From contig NZ_JAGJBY010000002.1 in the NCBI RefSeq assembly GCF_020010905.1, positions 1,736,001 through 1,800,000 of the forward strand: a stretch of 64,000 bases of DNA. Direction: 5' to 3'. The DNA is from Streptomyces acidiscabies. GTDB taxonomy: Bacteria; Actinomycetota; Actinomycetes; Streptomycetales; Streptomycetaceae. Shown here one piece after another: positions 40,791-49,121 of this stretch. A program made the translations under genes and the position numbers. The notes beneath the pieces were generated by a model. It had not been told where the DNA came from. It searched no databases and saw nothing but the letters and a program-made list of their open reading frames with translations. Every line of letters starts with the position of its first letter. Positions within the stretch are counted from its first letter, which is position 1.

Positions 40791-41435
40791 ATGCCGATCA
40801 GCGCCCGCCTCCTCGCCGTACCCGCCGTCCTGCTGGCCCTGGTCACCTGGCAGGTGGCGGACAGCGGGCCGCTGCTGCGGTGGGACGAGCGGCTGAGTGC
40901 GGCGCTGCGGCATCCCGACCGGTTCGCCGAACTTCTTTCGGATCTCGGGAACGTCCAGGTGGCGCTGCCCGTTCTGCTGGTAGTGGCGGGATACGTGGCC
41001 TGGCTGGGGCGCCGGGCGGGCGAACCGCGGTGGTGGGGACCCGCCGCGGCAGCCCTTACGGCGATGGCGCTGGTGCCGCTCGTCGTCGTACCGCTGAAGA
41101 TCTGGACCGACCGTCCGGGAACCCCGGCCGTCCCCCCGGCGACCGGGTACTTCCCCTCGGGGCACACGGCGACGGCGATGATCGCGTACGGCGGCGCGGT
41201 GCTCGTGCTGCTGCCGTGGCTGGCGGCGGGGCGGGCGCGGCGTACGGCGGTCGGCGTGGCGGTCGTACTGGTGGCGGCCGTGTCGTACGGACTGGTCCGG
41301 CGCGGGTACCACTGGCCGCTCGACGTGATCGCCAGCTGGTGCCTCGGGGCGGTGCTGCTCGGGGCGTTGCGGCTGGTCGTCGTACGGATCGGTGCGCCGA
41401 AGCGGAGTGTGGGCGCCGTGCACTCGGACGCGTAG
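40791..41435 (+). CDS. PAP2-family membrane phosphatase
   Basis: 214 residues with about five to six membrane helices. The three phosphatase motifs are KIWTDRPGT (KxxxxxxRP), YFPSGHT (PSGH) and RRGYHWPLDV (SRxxxxxHxxxD type). It probably removes phosphate from a lipid such as phosphatidic acid or undecaprenyl diphosphate. The gene follows the hydrolase by 13 bp, so the two may be cotranscribed. Confidence 0.9.
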   Translation: MPISARLLAVPAVLLALVTWQVADSGPLLRWDERLSAALRHPDRFAELLSDLGNVQVALPVLLVVAGYVAWLGRRAGEPRWWGPAAAALTAMALVPLVVVPLKIWTDRPGTPAVPPATGYFPSGHTATAMIAYGGAVLVLLPWLAAGRARRTAVGVAVVLVAAVSYGLVRRGYHWPLDVIASWCLGAVLLGALRLVVVRIGAPKRSVGAVHSDA

Positions 41436-41507
41436 GACAAACGCCCGATCGGGCGCCCGGCCCTACGGTGGACAGCGACTGTCGACTTTGCGGAAGGGCT
41501 CCCGACG

Positions 41508-42953
41508 ATGACTTCCACCCACGCCTTCTGGCTGGCCGGCCGCGAGGCCACCGGCGAGGACACCTTCGACGTGACGTCGCCCTGGGACGGGCGGCTCGTC
41601 GGGAAGGTGAGCGTGCCGACCGACGCGCAGGTCGAAGAGGCGGTGGCCGCCGCGCACGCCGTCCAGGGCGAGTTCGCCGCGACCCCGGCGCACGTACGGG
41701 CCGCCGCGCTCGACCACGTCAGCAAGCGGCTCGCCGAGCGCGCCGAGGAGATCGCCCAGCTGATCTCCGCCGAGAACGGCAAGCCGGTCAAGTGGGCGCG
41801 CGGCGAGGTCGGGCGCGCGGTGTCCGTGTTCCGGTTCGCCGCCGAGGAGGCGCGCCGGTTCAACGGCGGCGAGGCGCAGCGGCTCGACACGGACGCGGGC
41901 GGGCAGGGGCGGCTGGCGCTGACCCGGCGGTTCCCGAAGGGGGTCGTGCTCGGGATCGCGCCGTTCAACTTCCCGCTGAACCTGTGCGCGCACAAGGTCG
42001 CGCCGGCGATCGCGGCGGGGGCGCCGATCATCCTCAAGCCCGCGCCCGCGACCCCGCTCTCCGGTCTGATCATCGGCGACCTCCTCGCCGAGACCGACCT
42101 CCCGGCCGGTTCCTGGTCGATCCTGCCGGTCGCGAACGACCGTATGCCCGCCCTCGTCCAGGACGAGCGGCTGCCCGTCATCTCCTTCACCGGCTCCGAG
42201 AAGGTCGGTTACGCGATCATGGACTCGGTGCCGCGCAAGCACTGCACGCTGGAGCTGGGCGGCAACGGCGCGGCGGTCGTCCTCGCGGACTGGTCCTCCG
42301 ACGCGGACCTCGACTGGGCCGCGACCCGCATCGCGACCTTCTCCAACTACCAGGGCGGCCAGTCCTGCATCTCCGTCCAGCGGGTGATCGTCGACGCGGC
42401 CGTGTACGACCGGCTGCTCCCGCGCATCGTCGCGGCGGTGGAGGCCCAGGTCACGGGCGACCCGTCCGACGCGTCCACCGACGTCGGCCCGCTGGTCAGC
42501 GAGGACGCGGCCAAGCGGGTCGAGTCGTGGGTGGACGAGGCGGTCGCGGCGGGCGCCGCGCTGCTGGCGGGCGGCAAGCGCGACGCGGCGTCGTACGCGC
42601 CGACGGTCCTGACGGACGTCCCCGACGGCGTCACGTTGGCCCGCGAGGAGGTCTTCGGACCGGTCCTGTCGATCCAGAAGGTCGAGGGCGAGGAGGCCGC
42701 GTTCGCCGCCGTCAACTCCTCCAAGTACGGGCTCCAGGCGGGGGTGTTCACGCACGACGTGCAGGCGGCGTTCCGTGCGCATCGGGCGCTGGAGGTCGGC
42801 GGCGTGATCATCGGCGACGTCCCCTCGTACCGCGCCGACCAGATGCCGTACGGCGGCGCGAAGCTGTCGGGGGTGGGCCGGGAGGGCGTGAAGTTCGCGA
42901 TGGAGGACTACACGTACGAGCGGGTGCTGGTGTTGACGGGGCTGGCGCTCTGA
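41508..42953 (+). CDS. aldehyde dehydrogenase family protein
   Basis: 481 residues. Motifs: cofactor strand VVLGIAPFNFPLNL, FTGSEKVGYAI, general base in LELGGNGAAVVL and catalytic cysteine in GGQSCISVQR. The subgroup resembles lactaldehyde, GAPN-like and sulfo-sugar aldehyde dehydrogenases. Succinic semialdehyde, the product of the nearby GabT, is a possible substrate, but this is inferred only from position. It has its own start after a 72-bp gap. Confidence 0.87.
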   Translation: MTSTHAFWLAGREATGEDTFDVTSPWDGRLVGKVSVPTDAQVEEAVAAAHAVQGEFAATPAHVRAAALDHVSKRLAERAEEIAQLISAENGKPVKWARGEVGRAVSVFRFAAEEARRFNGGEAQRLDTDAGGQGRLALTRRFPKGVVLGIAPFNFPLNLCAHKVAPAIAAGAPIILKPAPATPLSGLIIGDLLAETDLPAGSWSILPVANDRMPALVQDERLPVISFTGSEKVGYAIMDSVPRKHCTLELGGNGAAVVLADWSSDADLDWAATRIATFSNYQGGQSCISVQRVIVDAAVYDRLLPRIVAAVEAQVTGDPSDASTDVGPLVSEDAAKRVESWVDEAVAAGAALLAGGKRDAASYAPTVLTDVPDGVTLAREEVFGPVLSIQKVEGEEAAFAAVNSSKYGLQAGVFTHDVQAAFRAHRALEVGGVIIGDVPSYRADQMPYGGAKLSGVGREGVKFAMEDYTYERVLVLTGLAL

Positions 42954-42980
42954 AGAACCGGGGTATGGCAGGGGTCTTGC

Positions 42981-43002
42981 TAATGGGAACCATTTTCACA
43001 TA
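42981..43002. promoter_or_regulatory. Zur-like box without an obvious target gene
   Basis: TGGGAACCATTTTCA (42984-42998) agrees at 12 of 15 positions with the streptomycete Zur consensus TGAAAATCATTTTCA as I recall it. It is an AT-rich island in GC-rich DNA. The only gene start nearby is more than 1 kb away, so it may be a relic of a zinc-regulated gene displaced by the island at 43087-48335, or a chance match. Confidence 0.4.
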
Positions 43003-43040
43003 GAGTCGTTCCCGGCGCTGACCCGCCGTCCCATGAAGAG

Positions 43041-43070
43041 GCCCGGCACCGATGCCTTCCGGTGCCGGGC
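43041..43070. terminator. bidirectional terminator between aldehyde dehydrogenase and the kinase-like gene
   Basis: A perfect 11-bp stem GCCCGGCACCG/CGGTGCCGGGC (43041-43051 with 43060-43070), loop ATGCCTTC, followed by CCTTCTGT. It sits between convergent genes, 17 bp from the minus-strand stop codon. Confidence 0.85.
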
Positions 43071-43086
43071 CCTTCTGTGCTCGGTT

Positions 43087-44202
43087 TCAGACGAGCTCGG
43101 CCAGCAGCCCGGCGTTCTCCGTGAGGTCGTGGCCGAGGACGACGGGGTGGTGGGGGAGTCGCGCCAACAGGTCGGTCACTTCACGGCGGGACGCCTCGGT
43201 GCCGCCGCCGTCCACACGGGCGAGGTCGAAGACGTCGGGGTAGCGGTCCTCGGTCGCGCCGCTCATGAAGTCCGTGTCATTCAGGTGCCGTTCGGTGGAG
43301 TCGCGCGCTGGGGCGGCGCCAGGAACGATACGAGGGAAGACGAGGGCCGCGGCTTTGCCGCCGGTCGCGAGCGAGAGGCCGAACCAGCGCGCGAACTGGT
43401 CCGGGAAGACCTGGGCCTTGAGCTCCTTGCCGTCCTCCCACAAGGGTTCACGACGACCGGCGAGCAGGGCGGCCGTGACGCGCGCGTCCTGCGTCGGGTG
43501 CAGGGCCTCGCCGTTCTTGAGGCGATCCCGCGCGGTGTCGAACCAGCCCAGCGCGTCGAGCAGTCCGAGCCCGATCGCCGCGGCCGAGGGCCAAGGCAGG
43601 ACGTCCACACGGCCGTTGCCGTCGGGGCGGACGAACACCCGGTCGTTGGCTAGGAGTTGGAAGCCGCGACGGCTCGCCAAGGCCAGGGCGGCGGTCGTCT
43701 TGCCCGCGCCCTTCCGCCCGAACACCAGCACCGTACGCCCGACTTGATCCGTCACGGCCGAGGCATACAGCACCGACCAGCCCGACCGCAGCAGGACACC
43801 GCGCATGACCTCGCGGGCCAGGCGTGCGGTGGCGAGGGCGACGGGTTCGGATGCGCAGCCGGTGATGGTCAGGTGACCGGACTCCGGCTCGGAGAGGTAG
43901 GCGAGCCCCTCGCCGGGGGAGACGGCACGGACGACCGCCGCTTTGTCGTTCCGCGCGACCAGGGTCAGGGCCTTCGCGTACGTGGTGCTGGTGTGCGGGG
44001 CCAGGGTTACGGCAAGGGCGGCCTCCGCGTAGGCGTCACGGTCAACTTGAGCGACGACGAGCGGATGCGTCTCGGCAGCCGCTTCCGCCGCTTCCCACCA
44101 GGGGTCGAAGTAGCGAACGGCCCAGTCGGTGACGGCCCGTTCGGCACAGGCGACGGTGACGGCAGCGTCGGCGGCCTGGAGGCGTACGAAGTGAGTGGTC
44201 AC
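43087..44202 (-). CDS. HPr-kinase-like P-loop protein
   Basis: 371 residues. The centre holds a P-loop, LVFGRKGAGKTTAALALASRRGF, followed by LLANDRVFV, the pattern of HPr kinase/phosphorylase-like and SerK-type kinases. The N-terminal 150 residues and the C-terminal 130 match no family I recognise. GTG start overlapping the stop of the LDH-like gene (GTGA), as last gene of a four-gene operon. Such kinase-like proteins occur as accessory enzymes in small-molecule and RiPP pathways; the substrate here is unknown. Confidence 0.72.
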   Translation of the reverse strand: MTTHFVRLQAADAAVTVACAERAVTDWAVRYFDPWWEAAEAAAETHPLVVAQVDRDAYAEAALAVTLAPHTSTTYAKALTLVARNDKAAVVRAVSPGEGLAYLSEPESGHLTITGCASEPVALATARLAREVMRGVLLRSGWSVLYASAVTDQVGRTVLVFGRKGAGKTTAALALASRRGFQLLANDRVFVRPDGNGRVDVLPWPSAAAIGLGLLDALGWFDTARDRLKNGEALHPTQDARVTAALLAGRREPLWEDGKELKAQVFPDQFARWFGLSLATGGKAAALVFPRIVPGAAPARDSTERHLNDTDFMSGATEDRYPDVFDLARVDGGGTEASRREVTDLLARLPHHPVVLGHDLTENAGLLAELV

Positions 44203-44927
44203 GGCGAGGTCCTTCCGCCCTCAAGACCGAGGAGCAGACGCAGTGACGACACCACCGCACCTGCGGGTCCGTACCGAGTACGGCTGATACCGGCGCTGAT
44301 TCGTCCCGGTCGCCGGGTCAGTTCGTCGTGCACCTGCTGGAGAGGGACGGGAACAGGCATTCCGTTGACGGTTGTCGACGAGGCACAGATGACGGCGGCG
44401 TCACCGTGCTCACCGATGACATGACCGTGCACCGCGTCGACGGGAACGCTGAGCAGTCGTGCGACGGTGAGCCGGTAACGGGCCGTGTCCAGCGCAGAGC
44501 CGACGCCGAAGACACGAGGGCAGCCGGATACGTCGGCGAACAGGCGGGTCATGAGGTCGACGGGGTTCGTCACCATCAGCACGGTGCCGGTATAGCCGCG
44601 TAGCCGGGCGGCGAGCGCACTGATCACGACTGAGTTCGCCTCTGCACCGCCCATCCGGACGTCCGTGCTGTGGCTGTTCGTGAACTGGGCACGGACGGCG
44701 ACCACTACGGTCGTGCAGTCCCGCAACTCGTCGATCTCCGCGGCGTACGGCCGTACCGGCGAGCCGTACGCCACGCGCATGTCGTCGAGGTCGTCCCTGA
44801 GCGCGGCGGCCTGTTCGGCGCTGCGCGAGACGAGGAGGAGCCGGTCACAGAAGCCGAGCACGACCAGGGCGGCGCCGACCGCTTGGCCGACAGCACCACA
44901 GCCGATCACTCCGACGGTGGGCTTCAC
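44199..44927 (-). CDS. lactate/malate dehydrogenase-like protein
   Basis: 242 residues, against about 310 for classical LDH. It keeps the Rossmann motif VGVIGCGAVGQAVG, the acidic loop, VTNPVDLMTRLF and the catalytic GEHGD histidine. It is therefore a 2-hydroxyacid dehydrogenase of the LDH/MDH fold with a shortened C-terminal catalytic domain. GTG start overlapping the stop of the preceding gene (GTGA). The substrate is unlikely to be simple lactate given the context with kinase-like proteins. Confidence 0.82.
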   Translation of the reverse strand: MKPTVGVIGCGAVGQAVGAALVVLGFCDRLLLVSRSAEQAAALRDDLDDMRVAYGSPVRPYAAEIDELRDCTTVVVAVRAQFTNSHSTDVRMGGAEANSVVISALAARLRGYTGTVLMVTNPVDLMTRLFADVSGCPRVFGVGSALDTARYRLTVARLLSVPVDAVHGHVIGEHGDAAVICASSTTVNGMPVPVPLQQVHDELTRRPGRISAGISRTRYGPAGAVVSSLRLLLGLEGGRTSP

Positions 44928-45924
44928 GAGGCCATCGCCACGACCCTGGTCAACGCACGCTCCCATGTGTCGTTCCGCGTCGCCTCGGACGCGAGGTCCG
45001 CCACGAAGGAGCACACCGGCACCGCACGCTCGATGAGTGCCAGGGCGGGAGACGGCAGGGGCAGGTCGGCCGGCGCCGAAAGGTAGGTCGTGACGATGTT
45101 GACGGTGTCCATCAGCCAGAGCGCCAGGATGTGCCGTGACCATGTGCCCTCCTTCGCCTGGCGCCGCATGAAGTCGTCGAGACCGATAGCGATGCGCCGA
45201 GCGACAGATGGGCCGGGGCGGCTGGTGGCGAGGAACAGGACGGTACGGCTGATGAGCTTGGCCAGGTCGACCATGGCGTCCGCCCGGAGGAGCCCGGGGT
45301 CCAGGAGCACTGGCCGTTCGTCCGGGCCATCGGGGAAGAGCACGTGTTCCGGAGGAACGTACCGGTGATCCCGCGCTCTGTGATGTCCCAGGACGGAGCG
45401 AGGAGTTGGGCGGTGCTCGGCCGATGGATCGGGCGTAACTCGGTGAGCACCCTGAACAACAACCCCGACGCGTCGTCCGGCCGGGCGAGCAGCACATCAC
45501 CCAACGTAGGTCCGGACACCGGCTCGGTGAAGACGACACCTGACTTGAGGCCCGCAAGAGCGCACACTCTGGGGCCGGGCACGGTTGTGAGCAGTGTCAG
45601 TTGTGCCGCCTCGCGTGCAGGAAGGCTGTCCGGTCGGGCCAGGTACGCCTGTTGAGCCTGACGGACAACGGGCCAAGGGCCGCCGGCGCCGCGCAGGAGG
45701 GAGACGAGTGACATGCCGAGGAAGGACGTCTTCGCGTAGAGGGCACGGTCGCCGACGCGGACGCGGTGTACGTACTCGGTGACGCTGGGGACGTGGCTTT
45801 CCAGGAGGATGTGCTCCCCGGGCCACAACTCCCCGGCAGCCTGGTGGATGTGTGTCGCGGCGTACACGAACACGTCTGCGATGCCAGGGGCGTTCGGTGA
45901 GGAAGCGAGCGTGTTCGTCGTCAT
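44924..45924 (-). pseudogene. aminoglycoside-phosphotransferase-like protein, frameshifted
   Basis: The first part, from ATG 45924, reads through GELWPGEHILLESHVPSV, VGDRALYAKTSFLG with a kinase-like Lys, and PRVCALAGLKSGVVFTEPVSGPTLGDVL, to PSWDITER. The homologous continuation is in another frame: RYVPPEHVLFPDG, then LLDPGLLRADAMVDLAK, ending at 44924. Total 1001 bp is not a multiple of three; one extra base near 45375 would restore about 333 residues. The fold resembles APH/choline-kinase-type phosphotransferases. Both ends keep 4-bp overlaps with neighbours (ATGA and GTGA), so the break is recent, a sequence error, or programmed. Confidence 0.72.
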
Positions 45925-46343
45925 CGGTCCTCCAGGCCGAGGGCCAACTCGGCCCAGACGCGCTTGCCGTCGGACAGGCGGTCGACGCCCAGGCGGTCCG
46001 ACAGTTCCTCGACGATGGGAAGGCCGCGACCCTGGTCGTCCTCCGGGGCCGGGCTCCCGAGGCGCGGCAGGCACCGGCTCCCGTCGCTGACGGCGACACG
46101 TACTCGCCGTCCGCCGACGAGGCTGACGGTCACGCGGATCGAGTCACCCTCGGCGTGGCACACGGCGTTGGCGACGAGTTCCGAGACGATCAGCGTCACG
46201 GCGTCGCAAAGGCCGCTGAGCGCGAGGCGGTTGAGCGCGGTCGCCACGAACCGCCGTGCGGCGCGGGCGGATTCCGGTACGCGCGGGAAGTTCTTGCCGT
46301 GAGTCCTGATGCCGGTCCGGGCCGGGCGGGTCGTGCTGTTCAC
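45921..46343 (-). CDS. ATP-binding regulatory protein (HATPase_c_2, RsbW-like)
   Basis: 140 residues of the GHKL fold: N box VSELVANAVCHA and G1 box DDQGRGLPIVEELSDRLG. Such small Streptomyces proteins act as anti-sigma kinases or are partners of regulators. GTG 46343 is used; it is preceded by AGAGGA. It is the first gene of the minus-strand operon, overlaps the phosphotransferase start by four bases, and is divergent from a TPR-type regulator. Confidence 0.87.
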   Translation of the reverse strand: MNSTTRPARTGIRTHGKNFPRVPESARAARRFVATALNRLALSGLCDAVTLIVSELVANAVCHAEGDSIRVTVSLVGGRRVRVAVSDGSRCLPRLGSPAPEDDQGRGLPIVEELSDRLGVDRLSDGKRVWAELALGLEDR

Positions 46344-46511
46344 GGGCGGGGTTCCTCTCTTCGGCTCCCTCATCACCGAGTCAACCGCCGTACGCCCAGG
46401 TGACGACGGAACTCCGAGCGGACTTTCCGCCGGACTTTTGCGGCAAGGGGACCTTCCACCGCCCTGGACATGGCTACCGTCAGTGCACGGACGTGGCGCT
46501 GGGGGTACGAG

Positions 46512-47792
46512 ATGGCTGAACCGACGCTCTTCGAGCACGCCTGCGTCGCGGCGGGTTGGACAAGACCGGCGGACTTTCTGCGCGCGTTCGAGGAAGCCGC
46601 CGACCTGCTCGGCGAAGCGGTGACATTGACGGACCGGCAGGCGAGGAGATGGCGTGGTCCGTGTCCGCCGATGCCGAGAGCGCGGGCGTGGCGGGTGCTG
46701 CATGCGATGTTCGCGTGTGACCCGGCAGAGCTGGGCTTTCCCGGGCCGCCGCCGGGTGCCACCGTGAGGGGTGCACCTCTCCTCGTACAGGAAGGTACCG
46801 GGGACGTGAAACGTCGGGCGTTCATGCAGGACTCCGCAGGAGCCGTGGCCGGTTCGCTGGCGTCCGTGCGGTCCGCGTCCATCGGTACGACCCACGTCGT
46901 CGAACTCCGGGACGGCCTCGACGCCTTGTGCCGACTCGACGATTCCTACGGCGGTGACGACATCCGCCCCTTGGCCCACAAGCACCTCAGACGGATCGAG
47001 CGGATCATCAACACCACCCGCTATCCGGAGACGATCGGCCGTCAACTCCAGCTCCTCGCAGGGGAGACGGCCGCCTCCTGCGGCTGGCTGCACTACGACG
47101 CCGACAGCCAGGGCCAGGCCCGCAACTATTGGGGCGAGGCCCTCACCACCGCGACAGTCCTCGGCGACGAGGGTCTGGCCATCCGCGTCCTCGGCTTCCT
47201 GAGCATGCAGGCCAGCCACGAAGGGCGCCCCCGCGACGGACAGAACCTCGCCCGCGCGGCCCAGGAGAAGGCCGCCCGCTACGGCTCCCCCGTCCTTCAG
47301 TCGCTCCTCGCCTCACGCGAGGCGCACGCACTCTCCCTCATGGGCGATTACTCCACCGCGAAGAAGAAGCTGGCCGACTCGATGCGGCTCGTCGAGCGGG
47401 GAGCCCGAGGACGCCCCTGTCCGTCCTGGGCCGCCTTCCACGGTCCGGCCGAACTGGACTGCGCCCAGGGCATGTTGTACGCCGAAGCGGGCCGCCATCA
47501 CGCATCCGCCCAGTTCTTCCGCGCCGCCCTTGCCCACCAGGACCGTACGTACGGCCGCAACCGCGCCCTCTACCGTCTCACCCTGGCCCGCAGCCTCGCC
47601 CACGCCGGCGAAGCGGACGAAGCCGCCGCGTACGCCGTCGAGAGCCTGGACCACCTCGCGGAGGTCGAATCGGGAAGAGTCACCCGGCGGCTCAGGGAAG
47701 TCACCACGCTGCTGCGGAACGTCGATGCCGTCACCACCCGCGACGCGGTTGGCCGTCTCACCCAGTACATCGACTCCGAAGGAGCCGCCTGA
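46512..47792 (+). CDS. TPR-type transcriptional regulator
   Basis: 426 residues. The first 80 or so contain a short helix-turn-helix-like segment (LLGEAVTLTDRQARRWRG, PRARAWRVLHAMFACDPAELGF), as in XRE-like streptomycete regulators. The rest is helical repeats of the tetratricopeptide kind (GQARNYWGEALTTATVLGDEGLAIRVLGFL, RHHASAQFFRAALAHQDRT). ATG 46512 is preceded by GGGGG; ATG 46470 is an alternative. It shares a 168-bp promoter region with the divergent HATPase operon and probably regulates it. The ligand is unknown. Confidence 0.8.
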   Translation: MAEPTLFEHACVAAGWTRPADFLRAFEEAADLLGEAVTLTDRQARRWRGPCPPMPRARAWRVLHAMFACDPAELGFPGPPPGATVRGAPLLVQEGTGDVKRRAFMQDSAGAVAGSLASVRSASIGTTHVVELRDGLDALCRLDDSYGGDDIRPLAHKHLRRIERIINTTRYPETIGRQLQLLAGETAASCGWLHYDADSQGQARNYWGEALTTATVLGDEGLAIRVLGFLSMQASHEGRPRDGQNLARAAQEKAARYGSPVLQSLLASREAHALSLMGDYSTAKKKLADSMRLVERGARGRPCPSWAAFHGPAELDCAQGMLYAEAGRHHASAQFFRAALAHQDRTYGRNRALYRLTLARSLAHAGEADEAAAYAVESLDHLAEVESGRVTRRLREVTTLLRNVDAVTTRDAVGRLTQYIDSEGAA

Positions 47793-48335
47793 GTGATCTA
47801 CGACCGGTACGACGCACTCGACGCGGACACCCGACTCGACGCCTTCCTCCCCGCCTACACGGAGATCTACCGCGAACCCCCCTACCTCGAAGGCCCGGAC
47901 GACGTAACGGAGTTCGCCGAGCACTACCACGTCCAGACCCGGCGCCCAGGCATGCGCCTGATCCTCGCCCGCGCCCAAGAGGAAGTCGTCGGTTTCACCT
48001 ACGGCTACCACCTCTCCCCGGACACCCGATGGTGGACCAACCTCCAAGACGCCGGACTCTCCCCGGAGTTCACCAGGGAGGACGGTCAACGCACCTTCGT
48101 CATCATCGAGTTGGCCGTACGCACTCCATGGCGACGCCACGGCATCGCCACCGAGTTGCACAACCGCTTGCTGCAAGGACTGGACGCCGAGAGAGTCACC
48201 CTCACGGTCCGCCCGGAACCCGAGGCCGCTCCCGCGAGGTCCGCGTACGAGGCATGGGGGTATCGGAAGTTGGGGGTGTCCCGGCCGTTCGAGGGGGCTC
48301 CGCTGTACGACTGCATGCTTCGCGAAAGGACGTGA
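47793..48335 (+). CDS. GNAT-family N-acetyltransferase
   Basis: 180 residues. The acetyl-CoA binding segment reads VIIELAVRTPWRRHGIATELHNRLL, followed by VTLTVRPEPEAAPARSAYEAWGYRKLG, the classical GNAT ending. The GTG start follows the regulator stop directly, so the two are cotranscribed. The acceptor molecule is unknown; transferring an acetyl group to a product of the divergent operon is one possibility. Confidence 0.9.
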   Translation: MIYDRYDALDADTRLDAFLPAYTEIYREPPYLEGPDDVTEFAEHYHVQTRRPGMRLILARAQEEVVGFTYGYHLSPDTRWWTNLQDAGLSPEFTREDGQRTFVIIELAVRTPWRRHGIATELHNRLLQGLDAERVTLTVRPEPEAAPARSAYEAWGYRKLGVSRPFEGAPLYDCMLRERT

Positions 48336-48416
48336 ATTCGTCGGGCGCCGAAGCCGGTCCCGTTGATAGCCTGCAATCTTCGCCGGTCGCCCGGACGGAG
48401 TCACTCAGGGGTTGCC

Positions 48417-49121
48417 ATGTCCCCCCAGCAGGAACTCAGGTCGGCGCTGGACGCGTTGGAGCGGGTGTTCGCGGGTGAAGAGGCGTTCAGGGTTGCGGGG
48501 TGTACGTACTGCTACGCCGAGCGGGATTTCGTGGAGCTCTCGGGGGCGGTGGAGCTGATACCGGAGGATCTCGTGTCGGCGGTCGCGTCGGAGGTGGCGG
48601 AGCACTGGGACGAGTTTCCCCGGCTTTATCGGCGGCTGACTCCGAGGATTCTCAGGCGAGTTGTCACCGGGCGGCTGCACATCGACGAGGAACTGATCGC
48701 GACCCGGCTGCTGGAGGCGTCGTGGACCGCGTGGGACCCGCCGCTGGTGGCGGCGTTGCGGGAGGTGTGGGCGGCCTGGTGGCGGGCCACCCTGGCGACC
48801 CACCCCAGTGTCGCCAAGCCCAGGAAAGTCCTCGCGCTCGTCACGGCCGTCACCGGCGAACTGCGGCCCTGGCTGGACGCCTGGACCGCCACCCGCACCC
48901 CGGCCGCCGACGCCCACCTCGCCGACTTCGTCGACGACGTCCTCTTCGAGTACGAGGTCACCGACCTGCACATGGGCTTCCACGACGAATACCACGCGAC
49001 CCCGGAACTCCTCGACTGGCTCCTGAACGACGTCCGGGAGCGCGCCGGCGACACCCGGCTCGACGACCTCGCCTGGTACATCGAGTACTCAGCTAGAGAA
49101 CCCCAGATGCGCCACCCGTAG
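48417..49121 (+). CDS. hypothetical protein
   Basis: 234 residues, soluble and mostly helical. Features: FRVAGCTYCYAERDFVELSG with a Cys pair, and DLHMGFHDEYHATPELLDWLLNDV rich in His and acid. I do not recognise the family. The last 33 bp overlap the 3' end of the convergent GH3 gene. ATG 48417 follows GGGG. Confidence 0.72.
   Translation: MSPQQELRSALDALERVFAGEEAFRVAGCTYCYAERDFVELSGAVELIPEDLVSAVASEVAEHWDEFPRLYRRLTPRILRRVVTGRLHIDEELIATRLLEASWTAWDPPLVAALREVWAAWWRATLATHPSVAKPRKVLALVTAVTGELRPWLDAWTATRTPAADAHLADFVDDVLFEYEVTDLHMGFHDEYHATPELLDWLLNDVRERAGDTRLDDLAWYIEYSAREPQMRHP

Noticed and set aside
43033..43653. Small plus-strand gene downstream of the Zur-like box
   Set aside because: Its first codons are the terminator hairpin and the rest is antisense to the HPr-kinase-like gene.
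45921..47219. Long N-terminal extension of the HATPase protein
   Set aside because: It overlaps the divergent TPR regulator and shared promoter, and the upstream residues are low-complexity; GTG 46343 with its ribosome site fits the family length.
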